The notes under the pieces were generated by a model. That model was not told where the DNA came from, ran no database searches, and saw nothing but the letters and a program-made list of their open reading frames with translations. Both the position numbers and the translations under genes were made by a program. A stretch of 64,000 nt of DNA from Brevundimonas aurantiaca. Its GTDB lineage: Bacteria > Pseudomonadota > Alphaproteobacteria > Caulobacterales > Caulobacteraceae. Below, piece after piece: positions 31,117 through 41,705 of this stretch. The number at the start of each line of letters is the position of its first letter. Position 1 is the stretch's first letter. The DNA is taken from the NCBI RefSeq assembly GCF_014199955.1, contig NZ_JACHOQ010000002.1, positions 372,001 to 436,000 on the forward strand, in the 5' to 3' direction.

Positions 31117-31455
31117 TCAGGGATGCGGGCGGCCCACGCCGTAGCGGGCCGCCAGATAGGGGGCGATGGCGTGGTCCTGGAGGAAGCGGCGGCCGGTGGT
31201 TTCGCTGACCTGGGCCTCGGGCCAGTCCAGTTCGCCGTCCAGGATCAGGATCGGGCAGCTCTGATGCGCCTCGCCGACCTCGGCGACGACTGGCGCGCGC
31301 GGCCGGGGGTGGTCCAGATAGACCACCTCAAGCGCCTCCCGCAGCTGGGGATAGAAGGCCAGGACGCCCTCGATATAGGCGCCGGGCGGGCAGAACCAGG
31401 GTCCGCCCTGATCGTCATGCCAGTCGGGGTTCAGCAGAAAGAGTCGTTCGGCCAT
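31117..31455 (-). CDS. DUF3088 family protein
   Basis: This 112-residue soluble protein has the DUF3088 pattern: MAERLFLLNPDWHDD, PWFCPPGAYIEGVLAFYPQL, DHPRPRAPVVAEVGE and SCPILILDGE. The fold looks thioredoxin-like, and one Cys follows Phe in the N-terminal FCP motif, reminiscent of glutaredoxin-type proteins. Function is not known. It lies 49 bases downstream of rnj on the same strand and may be read through from it. Its ATG is in one arm of a 7-bp inverted repeat (31453-31459 with 31473-31479). Confidence 0.8.
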   Translation of the reverse strand: MAERLFLLNPDWHDDQGGPWFCPPGAYIEGVLAFYPQLREALEVVYLDHPRPRAPVVAEVGEAHQSCPILILDGELDWPEAQVSETTGRRFLQDHAIAPYLAARYGVGRPHP

Positions 31456-31504
31456 GAGCGCGATATAGATCGGCTCATGACCGAAGCGCCAGAGGGCGGC
31501 GCCG

Positions 31505-33178
31505 TCAGACCCGCAGGACGACCGTCTCGACGATGGGACGGCGATCCCAGATCTGCTGGCTGGCCTTCTTCAGCACGCGGGCGACGGCCTGTTCGATGAC
31601 CAGTTCGTCCTCCAGGGCCTCGCCCTTCAGGCTCTTGACCACCTGTTCGACCCGCTCGGCCAGATTGTCCAGGGCGTCGCCCAGAGGCGTGGCGGTATCG
31701 CCCGGCAGGCCGACGCTGCGAATGTCGATGTCGCTGACGATCCGGCCGCGCTTGTCCAGGGCGAAGCTGACGATCAGCACCCCGTTGGTCGAGGCGTGGC
31801 GACGCTCCTTCAGGGCCTCGCCCTGTTCAGTCACCAGCATGCCGCCGTCGACATAGAGGCGGCCGCTCGGCACTTCGTCGATGATCTGGGCCGGACCGGG
31901 CGCCAGTCGGACCATGTCGCCGTTGCGCGGCGTCACCGTCTCCTTGACCCCGACCTCCTTGGCCAGGTTGGCGTGCTCCAGCAGGAAGCGGCGCACCCCA
32001 TGGGTCGGCACCGCGATCTGCGGCCGCACCCAGTCGTACATCTGCTTCAGTTCATCGCGACACGGGTGGCCGGAGACGTGGATGCCGGGGTGATCCTTCT
32101 CGGTGTAGAGGCGCACGCCCCGGTCCGCGAGACGGTCCTGCAGATTGCCGATGGCCAGTTCGTTGCCGGGGATCTGGCGCGACGAGAAGATGCAGTGGTC
32201 GCCCAGGCCCAGTTTCACGACCGGGTGCGTGCCGTCGGCGACGCGCGACAGGGCCGCCCTCGCCTCGCCCTGGCTGCCGGTGCACAGGTACAGGATCTGG
32301 TCGGCGGGCCAGACGCGCGCCTCCTCGTCCGACAGGAAGGGCTTCACGTCCTGCAGCATGCCGACGTGTTTGGCCGCGGCCGTGATCCGGTGCATCGAAC
32401 GGCCGGCCAGGGCGACGCGACGGCCGCAGGCCTCGGCGGCGCGGATGACGCTGTCCATCCGCGCGACGTTGGAGGCGAAGCATCCGACGGCGACCCGGCC
32501 CTTCAGGGTCGAAATCAGCTTGCCCAGGGCCACGGCCACGTCGCCTTCCGACCCGGCCACGCCCGGCACGAAGACATTGGTCGAGTCGCAGACCATGGCC
32601 AGGACGCCCTCGTCGCCCAGGCCGCGGATGGTCGGGGCGTCCGTCTTGGTCCCGATGACCGGTTGGTTGTCGATCTTCCAGTCGCCGGTATGGAACACCG
32701 TGCCCAGGGGGGTGTCGATGGCCAGGCCGCTGGGCTCGGCGATCGAATGGGTCATGTTGACGAAGGTGACGCCGAACGGGCCGATGTCGACGGTTCCGCC
32801 CAGGGGAACCTCGATCAGTTCGACCTCGTCCAGAATGCCGCGCTCGCGCAGCTTGTCGCGGATCAGATAGGCGGTGAAGGGCGTCGCATAGACCGGCGCC
32901 TTCAGCCGCGGCCACAGCCAGCCCAGGGCCCCGATATGGTCTTCGTGCGCATGGGTCAGGACGATGCCCTTGATCGTCTCCCCTTCCAGATAGGTGGGAT
33001 CCGGCACGATCACGTCCACGCCGGGCGTCGACAGGTCGCCGAAGGTGACGCCGACGTCGACGATCAGCCATTCACGATCAGCCTCTGGCCCGAAGCCATA
33101 GGCGTTGAGGTTCATACCGACCTCGTCCGAGCCGCCCAGCGGCAGGAAAACGAGTTCGTCTTGGGTTTGCTTTTTCAT
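31505..33178 (-). CDS. rnj: Ribonuclease J
   Basis: RNase J is a beta-CASP metallo-beta-lactamase nuclease with 5'-exonuclease and endonuclease activity in RNA maturation and decay. The 557-residue product has the zinc motif HAHEDH (His76-His78-Asp80-His81), the beta-CASP domain with CTGSQGEARAALSRVADG, and a C-terminal domain. The start is ATG directly following the coaX stop. Location at the end of the nuo-birA-coaX run is conserved in many alphaproteobacteria and suggests co-transcription. Confidence 0.95.
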   Translation of the reverse strand: MKKQTQDELVFLPLGGSDEVGMNLNAYGFGPEADREWLIVDVGVTFGDLSTPGVDVIVPDPTYLEGETIKGIVLTHAHEDHIGALGWLWPRLKAPVYATPFTAYLIRDKLRERGILDEVELIEVPLGGTVDIGPFGVTFVNMTHSIAEPSGLAIDTPLGTVFHTGDWKIDNQPVIGTKTDAPTIRGLGDEGVLAMVCDSTNVFVPGVAGSEGDVAVALGKLISTLKGRVAVGCFASNVARMDSVIRAAEACGRRVALAGRSMHRITAAAKHVGMLQDVKPFLSDEEARVWPADQILYLCTGSQGEARAALSRVADGTHPVVKLGLGDHCIFSSRQIPGNELAIGNLQDRLADRGVRLYTEKDHPGIHVSGHPCRDELKQMYDWVRPQIAVPTHGVRRFLLEHANLAKEVGVKETVTPRNGDMVRLAPGPAQIIDEVPSGRLYVDGGMLVTEQGEALKERRHASTNGVLIVSFALDKRGRIVSDIDIRSVGLPGDTATPLGDALDNLAERVEQVVKSLKGEALEDELVIEQAVARVLKKASQQIWDRRPIVETVVLRV

Positions 33179-33955
33179 TCAGTCCGTCAAATGGGCGTTA
33201 CGACGCCAGATTTCGAGGAGGCCGCGGATAGTCAGGTCGGGATCGAAGTGATCGATGCTGTCGGTCGCGCCTTCGAACAGGCTGGCGACCCCGCCGGTTC
33301 CAATGACGGTCATGGGCCGCGCCCATTCCGCCTTGATGCGCGCGACAAGGCCTTCGATCAATGAAATATAGCCCCAGAAGACGCCGGACTGCATGGCCTC
33401 GACCGTGCCCTTGCCGATGACGTGTTCGGGTTTCTGTATGGCGATGCGCGGCAGTTTGGCCGCCGCCTCGTGCAGGGCCTGGAGCGACAGATTGATGCCC
33501 GGCGCGATCAGGCCGCCCTCGAAGGCGCCGTCGTCGGCGACGATGTCGAAGGTGGTGGCCGTGCCGCTGTCGATCACGATCAGGTCGCCCGGATAGACCA
33601 GCTTGGCCCCTATCGCATTGACCAGACGGTCGGCGCCGGCTTCGCTGGGCTTGGCGATGCGGATGTCGATGCCCAGCTCGGCGTTCTCGCCGATCACCAG
33701 GGGTTCGATGTTCAGATAGCGGCGCGACAGATTGCGCAGATTGAAGATCGACTGGGGCACCACGCTGGAGATGATGCAGCCGGTCAGAGCGGCGAACTGA
33801 AGCCCTTTCATGACCATCAGCTGGTTCAGCCAGACGGCGTATTCGTCGGCGGTGCGGCTGGCCTCTGTGGCGGCGCGCCATTGGGCGATCCAGTCCGAAC
33901 CGTCGTGAACGGCGAACAGCGTATTGGTGTTGCCCTGTTCGATGGCGAGCAGCAT
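33179..33955 (-). CDS. coaX: Type III pantothenate kinase
   Basis: CoaX phosphorylates pantothenate in the first step of CoA synthesis. The 258-residue ASKHA-fold enzyme starts [19 protein letters not shown], where many family members have Asp at the position of Glu6. [22 protein letters not shown] and [11 protein letters not shown] follow at the expected places. Length is normal. It overlaps the birA stop by one base (TGATG) and directly abuts rnj. The Glu-for-Asp change is seen in the sequence; its effect is unknown. Confidence 0.93.
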   Translation of the reverse strand: MLLAIEQGNTNTLFAVHDGSDWIAQWRAATEASRTADEYAVWLNQLMVMKGLQFAALTGCIISSVVPQSIFNLRNLSRRYLNIEPLVIGENAELGIDIRIAKPSEAGADRLVNAIGAKLVYPGDLIVIDSGTATTFDIVADDGAFEGGLIAPGINLSLQALHEAAAKLPRIAIQKPEHVIGKGTVEAMQSGVFWGYISLIEGLVARIKAEWARPMTVIGTGGVASLFEGATDSIDHFDPDLTIRGLLEIWRRNAHLTD

Positions 33956-34704
33956 CAGTTCGCCTTGCCGAAGAAGACGTCGCCCGCCGAGATCAGCCGC
34001 ACGGAGCCGTCGGTCAGACGCAGACGCAGCGCCCCGTCCGCCTCGACACCCTCGGCCACGCCTTCCAGGGTCTCATTGTCCAGTCGCGCGACGCAGGGGC
34101 CGTTAAGGCCGGTCAGCCGGCTGGTCCAGGCGTCCAGCACAGGCTCGAAGCCCAGGGTCTGCCAGCGGCCCCACCAGACGGCGAAGGTCTCGGCCAGGAT
34201 CTCGGCGGCGGCCTCGATGGGGGGAGCGAAGGCCAGGTCGGCGCGCAGACGCTCGGCGACCGCAGTCGCGCCGCGCTCCGTATTGTCCGGCGCATGGGCC
34301 AGGTTCACGCCGATGCCGACGGCCAGCCACAGGTCGCCGTTCGCATGGGAGCCGGACTCGACCAGGATGCCGGAGACCTTGACCCCGTCCAGCAGGACGT
34401 CGTTCGGCCATTTGATCGAGACCAGGGCCGGCGAGACGAAGACGTCCAGCAGGTCGGCGACGGCCAGGGCGGCGACGAAGGTGGCCTGGGCCGCCTCGGC
34501 CGCCGACTTGGGCGTGGTGATCAAAAGGGTGGCCGCCAGGTTGCCCTGTTCGGTCTCCCACTTGCGGCCGCGGCGACCGCGACCGGCGGTCTGGCGCCGA
34601 GCCACGATCCAGCGCGGCCCGGCTTCTCCGGCCTCGGCGAGACGCCGGGCCTCGGCGTTGGTCGAGTCGATCTCGTCGAGGATGACCAAGGGGGCGGGCG
34701 TCAA
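33955..34704 (-). CDS. birA: Biotin--[acetyl-CoA-carboxylase] ligase (class I, no HTH)
   Basis: BirA attaches biotin to the acetyl-CoA carboxylase carrier protein. The roughly 249-residue enzyme has the biotinyl-AMP loop [37 protein letters not shown], and a small C-terminal SH3-like domain. It lacks the N-terminal winged helix, so it should not repress the bio operon. Starts are ambiguous: TTG at 34704 lies just after the nuoN stop, and another TTG at 34737 would overlap nuoN by 29 bases. Downstream of nuoN is its usual alphaproteobacterial location. Confidence 0.92.
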   Translation of the reverse strand: MTPAPLVILDEIDSTNAEARRLAEAGEAGPRWIVARRQTAGRGRRGRKWETEQGNLAATLLITTPKSAAEAAQATFVAALAVADLLDVFVSPALVSIKWPNDVLLDGVKVSGILVESGSHANGDLWLAVGIGVNLAHAPDNTERGATAVAERLRADLAFAPPIEAAAEILAETFAVWWGRWQTLGFEPVLDAWTSRLTGLNGPCVARLDNETLEGVAEGVEADGALRLRLTDGSVRLISAGDVFFGKAN

Positions 34705-34708
34705 CGCC

Positions 34709-36163
34709 CTAACCGTTCCCGAAGCCGGCGCTCGCAACCCGGGTCAGCGGCTCCAGCCAGGCCAGACCGACGATCACCAGGGGGAAGGCGAAGGCGGCGC
34801 AGGCCCAGCCGATCAGGCTGGTTTCCGGCGAGGCCTTGTCGGTCACGATCTCGTCCACGGGCGCATCGAACCACATCAGCTTGATGATCCGCAGATAGTA
34901 GAAGGCGGCGACGACCGAGGCGACCAGACCGACGGCGGCGACCGGCCACAGGCCGGCCGATGCTGCGGCCCCGAACACATAGTATTTGGCCCAGAAGCCC
35001 GACAGCGGCGGCATGCCCAGAACCGACAAGGACAGGACGGTCAGGGCCACGGCGGTGACCGGACGATCCTTCTTCAGACCGGCGAGATCGGCGACGCGTC
35101 GGATCGGGCGGCCCGACTTGGACAGGCTGAGCAGGATGGCGAAGAAGCCCAGTTGGTCGATGACATACAGGGTCATGAACATCAGCATGGCCTGAAGGCC
35201 CGCACTGGTGCCCGCGGCGATGCCCAGCAGGGCGTAGCCGATGTTGGCGATCGACGAATAGGCCAGCAGACGCTGGATGTCCTTCTGGGCGATGCCGCCG
35301 AAGGCGCCGACCACGAAGCTGAGCAGGGAGATGGCGATCAGGACCTGCGACCACTGGGCGTGGGCCTCGGCGAAGCCGCCTTCCAAAACGCGGGCGATCA
35401 GCACCATGGCGGCCATCTTGGGCGCGGTGGCGAACAGGGCCACGACCGGGGTCGGGGCGCCTTCGTAAACGTCAGGCGTCCACATGTGGAAGGGGGCCGC
35501 CGAAACCTTGAACGCCAGGCCGCAGATCAGGAAGACCAGGCCGAACACCAGGCCCGGGCCCGGATGGTCCTGGGCGAAAGCGGCGATGTCCTCAAAGCGC
35601 ATCGAGCCGGCGAAGCCGTAGATCAGACTGGCGCCGTACAGCAGCAGGCCGGACGACAGGGCGCCGAGCACAAAATACTTCAGGCCCGCTTCCGACGCCT
35701 TGGCGTCGTCGCGGTGGAAGGCGGCCAGGACGTACAAGGCCAGCGAATGCAGCTCGATGCCGACATACATGGAGATCAGATCGCCCGAGGAGGCCATCAT
35801 CCCCATGCCGGCCGCCGCGAGAACGATCAGGACCGGATATTCGAACTTGGCGATGCGGGTGCGCTTCATCCAGCCGTCGCCGAGCACGACGGCCACGGCG
35901 GCGGACAGATAGATGACGCTCTTGCCGTAGATGGCCAGGGGGTCGGCCACATAGGCGCCGTTGAAGGCGACGCCCCACGGTCCCATGACGGCGACGACGG
36001 CGGCGGCGATCAGCAGCAGGACCGAAAGGACGGACACCAGCCGGGCGCTCTTGTCGCCGATGAAGGCGCCGACCATCAGCAGGACCAGGGCGCCGACCGC
36101 GAGGGTCAGCTCCGAGGCGGCGAGGTGCAGGGCGGAGGACAGATCAGGCATGCTTGGTCTCAC
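34709..36163 (-). CDS. nuoN: NADH-quinone oxidoreductase subunit N
   Basis: NuoN is one of the three antiporter-like proton-pumping subunits of complex I. The 484-residue product has about 14 membrane helices. Conserved Lys and Glu residues lie in [15 protein letters not shown], the broken-helix region [20 protein letters not shown] and [19 protein letters not shown]. It overlaps nuoM as ATGA and is the last nuo gene. Confidence 0.96.
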   Translation of the reverse strand: MRPSMPDLSSALHLAASELTLAVGALVLLMVGAFIGDKSARLVSVLSVLLLIAAAVVAVMGPWGVAFNGAYVADPLAIYGKSVIYLSAAVAVVLGDGWMKRTRIAKFEYPVLIVLAAAGMGMMASSGDLISMYVGIELHSLALYVLAAFHRDDAKASEAGLKYFVLGALSSGLLLYGASLIYGFAGSMRFEDIAAFAQDHPGPGLVFGLVFLICGLAFKVSAAPFHMWTPDVYEGAPTPVVALFATAPKMAAMVLIARVLEGGFAEAHAQWSQVLIAISLLSFVVGAFGGIAQKDIQRLLAYSSIANIGYALLGIAAGTSAGLQAMLMFMTLYVIDQLGFFAILLSLSKSGRPIRRVADLAGLKKDRPVTAVALTVLSLSVLGMPPLSGFWAKYYVFGAAASAGLWPVAAVGLVASVVAAFYYLRIIKLMWFDAPVDEIVTDKASPETSLIGWACAAFAFPLVIVGLAWLEPLTRVASAGFGNG

Positions 36164-37644
36164 CCGCCGATCGCGGCGCGATAGGCGCTGGTCAGGGCCT
36201 CAACGGCGGGCCCGGTGTAATCGAGAACGGCGGCCGGATGGACGCCCAGCCACAGGGCGCCGACGATCAGCGGCACGAACAGCGCAAGCTCACGCTTGTC
36301 GATGTCGGCGATGGTCATCAGCTTCGGATTGGTGATCTCGCCGAACATGACCGAACGATACAGGGTCAGGGCGTAGACCGCCGAGAAGATGACGCCCGAC
36401 GCCGCCACCAGGGCCGCCCAGGTCGAGGCCTGATAGGCGCCCGTCATGGTCAGGACTTCGCCGATGAAGCCCGAGGTGCCCGGCAGGCCGACATTTGCCA
36501 TGGTGAACATCAGGAAGATGGCGGCGAACCAGGGCATGCGCGAGGTCAGGCCGCCATAGAAGGCGATCTCCCGCGTGTGCATCCGGTCATAGACCACGCC
36601 GACGCAGAGGAAGAGCGCGCCCGAGATCAGGCCGTGGCTGATCATCTGGAAGACGGCGCCCTGCATGCCCTGATCGTTGCCCGAGAAGATGCCCAGGGTC
36701 ACGAAGCCCATGTGGGCGACCGACGAATAGGCGATCAGCTTCTTGATGTCGGTCTGACGCCAGGCGACCAGCGAGGTGTAGACGATGGCGATCACCGACA
36801 GGGTGAAGACCAGGGGGCGGAACATCTCGGACGCGACCGGGAACATGGGCACGTTGAACAGGATGAAGCCGTAACCGCCCAGCTTCAGCAGGATGCCGGC
36901 CAGGATGACCGAGCCCGCCGTCGGCGCCTGCACGTGAGCGTCAGGCAGCCAGGTATGGACAGGCCACATCGGCATCTTCACCGCGAAGGAGGCGAAGAAG
37001 GCCAGCCACAGCAGGGGCTGAACGGCGGGGCTGAAGGCGTACTGCTTCAGCTCGGGAATGCTGGTGGTGCCGGCGGTGTGCGACATCCACAGCATGGCCA
37101 GCAGCATCAGCACCGACCCCAGCAGGGTATAGAGGAAGAACTTGTAGGCCGCGTAGATCCGGTTGGCCCCGCCCCAGATGCCAATGATCAGGAACATCGG
37201 CACCAGGGTGCCTTCGAAGAAGATGTAGAAGAGATACAGGTCCAGGGCCGTGAAGACGCCGATGACCAGGGTCTCCAGGATCAGGAAGGCGATCATATAT
37301 TCGACGACGCGCGTCTCGATCGACTTCCAGCTGGCCAGGATGCAGATCGGCATCAGGAAGGCCGTCAGCAGGACGAACAGCACCGATACCCCGTCGACGC
37401 CCAGATGATAGCTGGCCCCGGCGAACCAGGGGACCATTTCGACGAACTGATAGGCGGTGTTCGACGGGTCGAAACCGGCGACCAGCACGACCGAGACGCC
37501 CAGGACGACCAGGGTCGTCAGCAGAGCGATCCAGCGCGCGGCCGGGGCGGCGGCGTCCTGGGACTTGGAGGCCAGCCGGGCGAGATAGATCGCCAGGGCG
37601 CCGACCAGCGGCAGGAAGGTAACGAGGCTCAGGATGTAGGGCAC
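36160..37644 (-). CDS. nuoM: NADH-quinone oxidoreductase subunit M
   Basis: NuoM is an antiporter-like membrane subunit of complex I. The 494-residue product has about 14 helices. Landmarks include the [18 protein letters not shown] segment with its conserved Glu, [19 protein letters not shown], and [18 protein letters not shown]. It sits four bases downstream of nuoL and overlaps nuoN by four bases. Confidence 0.97.
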   Translation of the reverse strand: MPYILSLVTFLPLVGALAIYLARLASKSQDAAAPAARWIALLTTLVVLGVSVVLVAGFDPSNTAYQFVEMVPWFAGASYHLGVDGVSVLFVLLTAFLMPICILASWKSIETRVVEYMIAFLILETLVIGVFTALDLYLFYIFFEGTLVPMFLIIGIWGGANRIYAAYKFFLYTLLGSVLMLLAMLWMSHTAGTTSIPELKQYAFSPAVQPLLWLAFFASFAVKMPMWPVHTWLPDAHVQAPTAGSVILAGILLKLGGYGFILFNVPMFPVASEMFRPLVFTLSVIAIVYTSLVAWRQTDIKKLIAYSSVAHMGFVTLGIFSGNDQGMQGAVFQMISHGLISGALFLCVGVVYDRMHTREIAFYGGLTSRMPWFAAIFLMFTMANVGLPGTSGFIGEVLTMTGAYQASTWAALVAASGVIFSAVYALTLYRSVMFGEITNPKLMTIADIDKRELALFVPLIVGALWLGVHPAAVLDYTGPAVEALTSAYRAAIGG

Positions 37645-37648
37645 GGGA

Positions 37649-39742
37649 TCAGGCTCCCCACGCGAGGATGGCGAAGGTGAGCAGACCAGCCACCCCGAGC
37701 AGCATCACGAAGGCATAGTAGTAGAGGAATCCGGACTGGAACTTGGACAGCCAGCCGGCCGATTTCAGCGAGGCCCAGGCGGCGCCGTTGGGACCGAAGC
37801 CGTCGATGATCTTCACGTCGAAGATCTTCCAGAAGGCGTCGCCCAGGGCGCGGAAGCCGCGCACGAAGACGAAGTCGTACAACTCGTCGAAGTACCACTT
37901 GTTGTAGAGGAAGCGGTAGATCGCGCCGTCCCGCTCGGCCATGCGACGGCCCATGCCCTCGCGCGCCACATAGATCCAGTAGGCGAAGGCCGTGCCGATC
38001 AGGGTCAGGATCAGGGGCGACCACTTCACCCAGGTCGGAACCTCGTGGCTTTCGTGCAGCACATGATTGTGCTCGCCGGTGAAGATGGCGCCACGCCAGA
38101 ACTCATGCTCGTGGTGGCCGATGAAGTGCGGCGCGAAGACGAAGCCCGCCGCCACGGCGCCGACCGACAGCAGGATCAGCGGAACCAGCATGACCCAAGG
38201 GCTCTCGTGCGGCTGCAGCGGGCCGTGGTCGTCGTGGGCGTGATCGTCATGCGCGTCATGGGCGTGCGCTTCGGCCGCCGGCTCGGAATGGGTTTCCAGC
38301 TGGGCGTGCGAGGCATGGTCGTCCGCATGATGGGCGTCGCCCTCTTCCTTCCACACAGGTCTGTTGTGGAAGGTCATGAAGACCAGGCGCCACGAATAGT
38401 AGGCCGTCAGACCGGCGGCGATGATGCCGACGAAGAAGGCGAACAGGCCGACTGCGCTATGGCCGCTGGCGGCCGAGGCGTAAGCGCTCTCAATGATCGA
38501 GTCCTTCGAATAGAAGCCGGCAAAGCCGCCGACGCCGGGGATGCCCAGGCCGGTGATGGCGATGGTGCCGATGGTCATGACGGCATAGGTGATCGGCAGC
38601 AGCTTCCACAGGCCGCCCATCTTCCGCATGTCCTGCTCGTGGTGCATGCCGTGGATCACCGAACCGGCGCCCAGGAACAGCAGGGCCTTGAAGAAGGCGT
38701 GGGTGAACAGGTGGAACATGGCCGCCTGATAGGCGCCGACGCCCGCCGCGAAGAACATGTAGCCCAGCTGCGAACAGGTCGAATAGGCGATGACCCGCTT
38801 GATGTCGTTCTGGGTCAGGCCGACCGTGGCGGCGAACAGGGCCGTAATCGCGCCGATGATGGCGATGATCTGCGATGCGCCGGGGGCGTATTCATAGATC
38901 GGCGACAGCAGGCAGACCATATAGACGCCGGCGGTCACCATGGTGGCGGCGTGGATCAGGGCCGAAACGGGGGTCGGGCCTTCCATCGCGTCCGGCAGCC
39001 AGGTGTGCAGGAAGAACTGGGCCGACTTGCCCATGGCGCCGATGAACAGCAGGAAGCCGGCCAGATCCAGGGCGGACCACTGGACGCCCAGGAACTCCCA
39101 GGTCGTGCCCGCCTTGGAGGCGACCAGCGGGAAGAGTTCGGCGAACTCGATCGTGCCGTACATCCAGAAGACGGTCATGATCCCCAGCACGAAGCCGAAG
39201 TCGCCGACCCGGTTGACCACGAAGGCCTTGATGGCGGCGGCGCTGGCGGTCGGCTTCTTGTACCAGAAGCCGATCAGCAGATAGGAGGCCAGACCCACGC
39301 CTTCCCAGCCGAAGAAGATCTGCATGAAGTCGGCGGCCGTCACCAGCGCCAGCATCATGAAGGTGAAGAGGGACAGATAGGCGAAGAAGCGCGGACGGCT
39401 GTCGTCCTCGGCCATATAGCCCCAGGAATAGAGGTGCACGAGCGAGGAGACGCTGGTGACCACGATCAGCATGGTCGCCGACAAGGCGTCGATGCGGATC
39501 GACCAGGCCGACTGGAAGTCCCCCACATTGATGAAGGGCGCCAGGCGGATGGTGAAGGGCTCCAGATGGCCCCAGGTCCACTGGCCGAACACCGTCCAGG
39601 CGACGGCGCACGAGAAGAACAGCAGGCCCGTGGTGACGGCCTGCGACGGGATATTGCCGATCCGGCGGCCGAACAGGCCGGCGACGGTCGCGCCCAGCAG
39701 CGGGGCGAAGATCCCGAGAATGATCAGGGTGTGGAGGTTCAC
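37649..39742 (-). CDS. nuoL: NADH-quinone oxidoreductase subunit L, with His-rich loop
   Basis: NuoL is the distal antiporter-like subunit; its C-terminal lateral helix braces the membrane arm. The 697-residue product contains [40 protein letters not shown] and [18 protein letters not shown], plus about 16 helices. Between the later helices (residues about 465-515) is a loop very rich in His, Asp and Ala ([15 protein letters not shown]), longer than in E. coli and possibly metal-binding. Gaps to nuoK and nuoM are 2 and 4 bases. Confidence 0.96.
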   Translation of the reverse strand: MNLHTLIILGIFAPLLGATVAGLFGRRIGNIPSQAVTTGLLFFSCAVAWTVFGQWTWGHLEPFTIRLAPFINVGDFQSAWSIRIDALSATMLIVVTSVSSLVHLYSWGYMAEDDSRPRFFAYLSLFTFMMLALVTAADFMQIFFGWEGVGLASYLLIGFWYKKPTASAAAIKAFVVNRVGDFGFVLGIMTVFWMYGTIEFAELFPLVASKAGTTWEFLGVQWSALDLAGFLLFIGAMGKSAQFFLHTWLPDAMEGPTPVSALIHAATMVTAGVYMVCLLSPIYEYAPGASQIIAIIGAITALFAATVGLTQNDIKRVIAYSTCSQLGYMFFAAGVGAYQAAMFHLFTHAFFKALLFLGAGSVIHGMHHEQDMRKMGGLWKLLPITYAVMTIGTIAITGLGIPGVGGFAGFYSKDSIIESAYASAASGHSAVGLFAFFVGIIAAGLTAYYSWRLVFMTFHNRPVWKEEGDAHHADDHASHAQLETHSEPAAEAHAHDAHDDHAHDDHGPLQPHESPWVMLVPLILLSVGAVAAGFVFAPHFIGHHEHEFWRGAIFTGEHNHVLHESHEVPTWVKWSPLILTLIGTAFAYWIYVAREGMGRRMAERDGAIYRFLYNKWYFDELYDFVFVRGFRALGDAFWKIFDVKIIDGFGPNGAAWASLKSAGWLSKFQSGFLYYYAFVMLLGVAGLLTFAILAWGA

Positions 39743-39744
39743 GC

Positions 39745-40053
39745 TCAGCCCTTCATCACGGAGGCGTCGTCGACGGCGATGTCGCCGCGGTTACGGAAGA
39801 AGGTCACCAGAACGGCGAGGCCGACGGCGGCCTCGGCCGCCGCGACGGTCAGGACGAACATGGCCATGATCTGCCCGCTGATGTCGTTCAGATAGGTCGA
39901 GAAGGCGACGAAGTTTATGTTCACGGCCAGCAGGATCAGCTCGATCGACATCAGGATGATGATGACGTTCTTGCGGTTCACGAAGATGCCGAAGACCCCG
40001 ATGGTGAACAGGATCGCCGCCACGCTGAGATAATGGATGAGACCGATGTCCAT
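39745..40053 (-). CDS. nuoK: NADH-quinone oxidoreductase subunit K
   Basis: This small 102-residue membrane subunit has three helices. Two conserved Glu residues used in proton transfer appear in the middle of the second and third helices ([12 protein letters not shown] and [12 protein letters not shown]). The true start is the ATG at 40053 ([10 protein letters not shown]), overlapping the nuoJ stop as TGATG. The much longer open frame upstream is not coding. Confidence 0.96.
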   Translation of the reverse strand: MDIGLIHYLSVAAILFTIGVFGIFVNRKNVIIILMSIELILLAVNINFVAFSTYLNDISGQIMAMFVLTVAAAEAAVGLAVLVTFFRNRGDIAVDDASVMKG

Positions 40054-40679
40054 CAGAGAAGCTCCTCGGGCGAGACGCCCTGCCCGGTCTGCACCGACTT
40101 GACCTCCATCGCCTTGGCGGCGGAGCGGTTGACCTGGTCCGAAATGTTCTGGCGCTTGATATGCGGCTTGTGGCGCAGGGTCAGGGTGATGGCGCCGATC
40201 ATGGCGATCAGCAGCACGATCCCCGCCGCCTGGAAGAAGTAGACATAGTCCGTATAGAGCACCCGGCCGATCGCCTCGACATTGGTCATGTCGGCGCTCG
40301 GCGCGCCCGGCGCCGTCAGGCCGGCGGTCGCTCCGCCCTGAACCACGGCGATGGACACCAGGATCATCTCGAACAGCAGCACCGCCGCGACGATGGCCCC
40401 GATCGGCAGATAGCGGGCGTAGCCGCCCCGAAGTTTCAGGAAGTCGACGTCCAGCATCATGACGACGAACAGGAACAGCACCGCCACAGCCCCGACGTAG
40501 ACGACGACCAGCAGCATCGCCAGGAACTCGGCGCCGAGAAGGACGAACAGACCCGCCGAGGAGAAGAAGGCCAGGATCAGGAAGAGAACGCTGTGCACGG
40601 GATTGCGCGCGGTCACGACCAGAAGGCCTGACACCACGGCGGTCGCCGCCAGCAGATAGAAGGCTATGCCTTGCAGCAT
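40053..40679 (-). CDS. nuoJ: NADH-quinone oxidoreductase subunit J
   Basis: This 208-residue membrane subunit has five helices. It shows [21 protein letters not shown] and the pi-bulge third helix region [21 protein letters not shown], which takes part in coupling quinone chemistry to pumping. It is separated from nuoI by a 71-base spacer in which I see no gene, the longest gap within the nuo run. Confidence 0.95.
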   Translation of the reverse strand: MLQGIAFYLLAATAVVSGLLVVTARNPVHSVLFLILAFFSSAGLFVLLGAEFLAMLLVVVYVGAVAVLFLFVVMMLDVDFLKLRGGYARYLPIGAIVAAVLLFEMILVSIAVVQGGATAGLTAPGAPSADMTNVEAIGRVLYTDYVYFFQAAGIVLLIAMIGAITLTLRHKPHIKRQNISDQVNRSAAKAMEVKSVQTGQGVSPEELL

Positions 40680-40750
40680 GTCGGGACGAGGCCCCTTTCG
40701 TCTCGGTCGTGACCCCGTTTGGGAATCGCCGACCCGTTAGCGTGAGCGCC

Positions 40751-41242
40751 TTAGCGGTAAGGCGCGTCGAGTTCCAGATTCTTAGCGATATGGCGTTCCC
40801 AGCGGTCGCCGTTGTCCAGCAGCCGGGCCTTGTCGTACAGCAGCTCCTCGCGCGTTTCGACGGTGAACTCCGAGTTCGGGCCCTCGACGATGGCGTCCAC
40901 CGGGCAGGCCTCCTGGCACAGCCCGCAGTAGATGCATTTGACCATGTCGATGTCGTAGCGGGTCGTGCGGCGGCTGCCGTCGGCGCGGGGCTCGGCCTCG
41001 ATGGTGATGGCCTGGGCCGGGCAGATGGCCTCGCACAGTTTGCAGGCGATGCAGCGCTCTTCACCGTTCGGATAGCGGCGCAGGGCGTGTTCGCCGCGGA
41101 AGCGAGGCGATTGCGGGTTCCGCTCGAACGGATAGTTCACGGTCGCCTTGGGGCGGGCCATGTATTTGAGGGTCAGGCCGATGGCGCCGATGGCGTCGAG
41201 CATCATCGCGCCCTTGGCGGCCTGGGCGATACGGGTGAACAT
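40751..41242 (-). CDS. nuoI: NADH-quinone oxidoreductase subunit I
   Basis: This ferredoxin-like peripheral-arm subunit carries clusters N6a and N6b. The 163-residue product has the two 8Fe-ferredoxin motifs [16 protein letters not shown] and [16 protein letters not shown]. The start is ATG 41242 ([11 protein letters not shown]), which overlaps the stop of a small lipoprotein gene as TGATG. The N-terminal extension of the open frame lies inside that gene and is not coding. Confidence 0.96.
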   Translation of the reverse strand: MFTRIAQAAKGAMMLDAIGAIGLTLKYMARPKATVNYPFERNPQSPRFRGEHALRRYPNGEERCIACKLCEAICPAQAITIEAEPRADGSRRTTRYDIDMVKCIYCGLCQEACPVDAIVEGPNSEFTVETREELLYDKARLLDNGDRWERHIAKNLELDAPYR

Positions 41243-41475
41243 CACGAGCGATCCTCTGGCGCCGGGGCGCCGTTGGTTGAAGTCTGGGCCGGGGCGACGG
41301 CCTGGGTCTTGGTCGGGGTCTGGGCTGGAACCTGGCTTTGGGCGGCGCGCCATTCGCGCTCGATCCGCTCCTGGCGTTGCTGCCACTGATAGCCGGATTC
41401 AGGCATCCGGGTGTCGGGCGCGCAGGCCGTCATCACGGGCGCGAGGACCAGCAGCGGGAGGATCAGACGGGTCAT
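41242..41475 (-). CDS. Small putative lipoprotein between nuoH and nuoI (a)
   Basis: This 77-residue product has a short signal peptide and lipobox ([10 protein letters not shown], Cys18). A charged, Gln/Arg-rich helix ([20 protein letters not shown]) follows, then a Pro/Thr/Ala-rich tail. It overlaps its upstream neighbour as ATGA and nuoI as TGATG, so translation is coupled to complex I genes. I do not recognise a family. A role in complex I assembly or envelope attachment would be speculation. Confidence 0.7.
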   Translation of the reverse strand: MTRLILPLLVLAPVMTACAPDTRMPESGYQWQQRQERIEREWRAAQSQVPAQTPTKTQAVAPAQTSTNGAPAPEDRS

Positions 41476-41705
41476 GCTCCGACCCTCCGCAGCACGTCCT
41501 TGCAGTCCATCGTCTTATAGCGGGGATCGTCGCGGTTCATCATCCGGCACAGATTGACCGTCTCGCCGTCACGGCGCGCTCCGTCCTCGCGCCGCTCCAG
41601 CGACGCGGCGGGATCGGTCGGCGCCGGTGCGGGAATGGGCGCGAAGGTGCAGGCGGCGAGCCCCCCCGACGCGGCCATGGCCAGGATGACGGCGCGCGAG
41701 ACCAT
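41472..41705 (-). CDS. Small putative lipoprotein between nuoH and nuoI (b)
   Basis: This 77-residue product has a lipobox ending SGGLAAC (Cys19) and a Pro/Ala linker. A C-terminal segment with two Cys residues reads NLCRMMNRDDPRYKTMDCKDVL. Its ATG directly follows the nuoH stop and its stop overlaps the next small lipoprotein gene. No recognised domain. Tight packing inside the operon supports it as a real gene. Confidence 0.7.
   Translation of the reverse strand: MVSRAVILAMAASGGLAACTFAPIPAPAPTDPAASLERREDGARRDGETVNLCRMMNRDDPRYKTMDCKDVLRRVGA

Noticed and set aside
39745..41064. A 439-residue protein ending in NuoK
   Set aside because: Only the last 102 residues match NuoK; the rest is an out-of-frame reading of nuoJ and nuoI.
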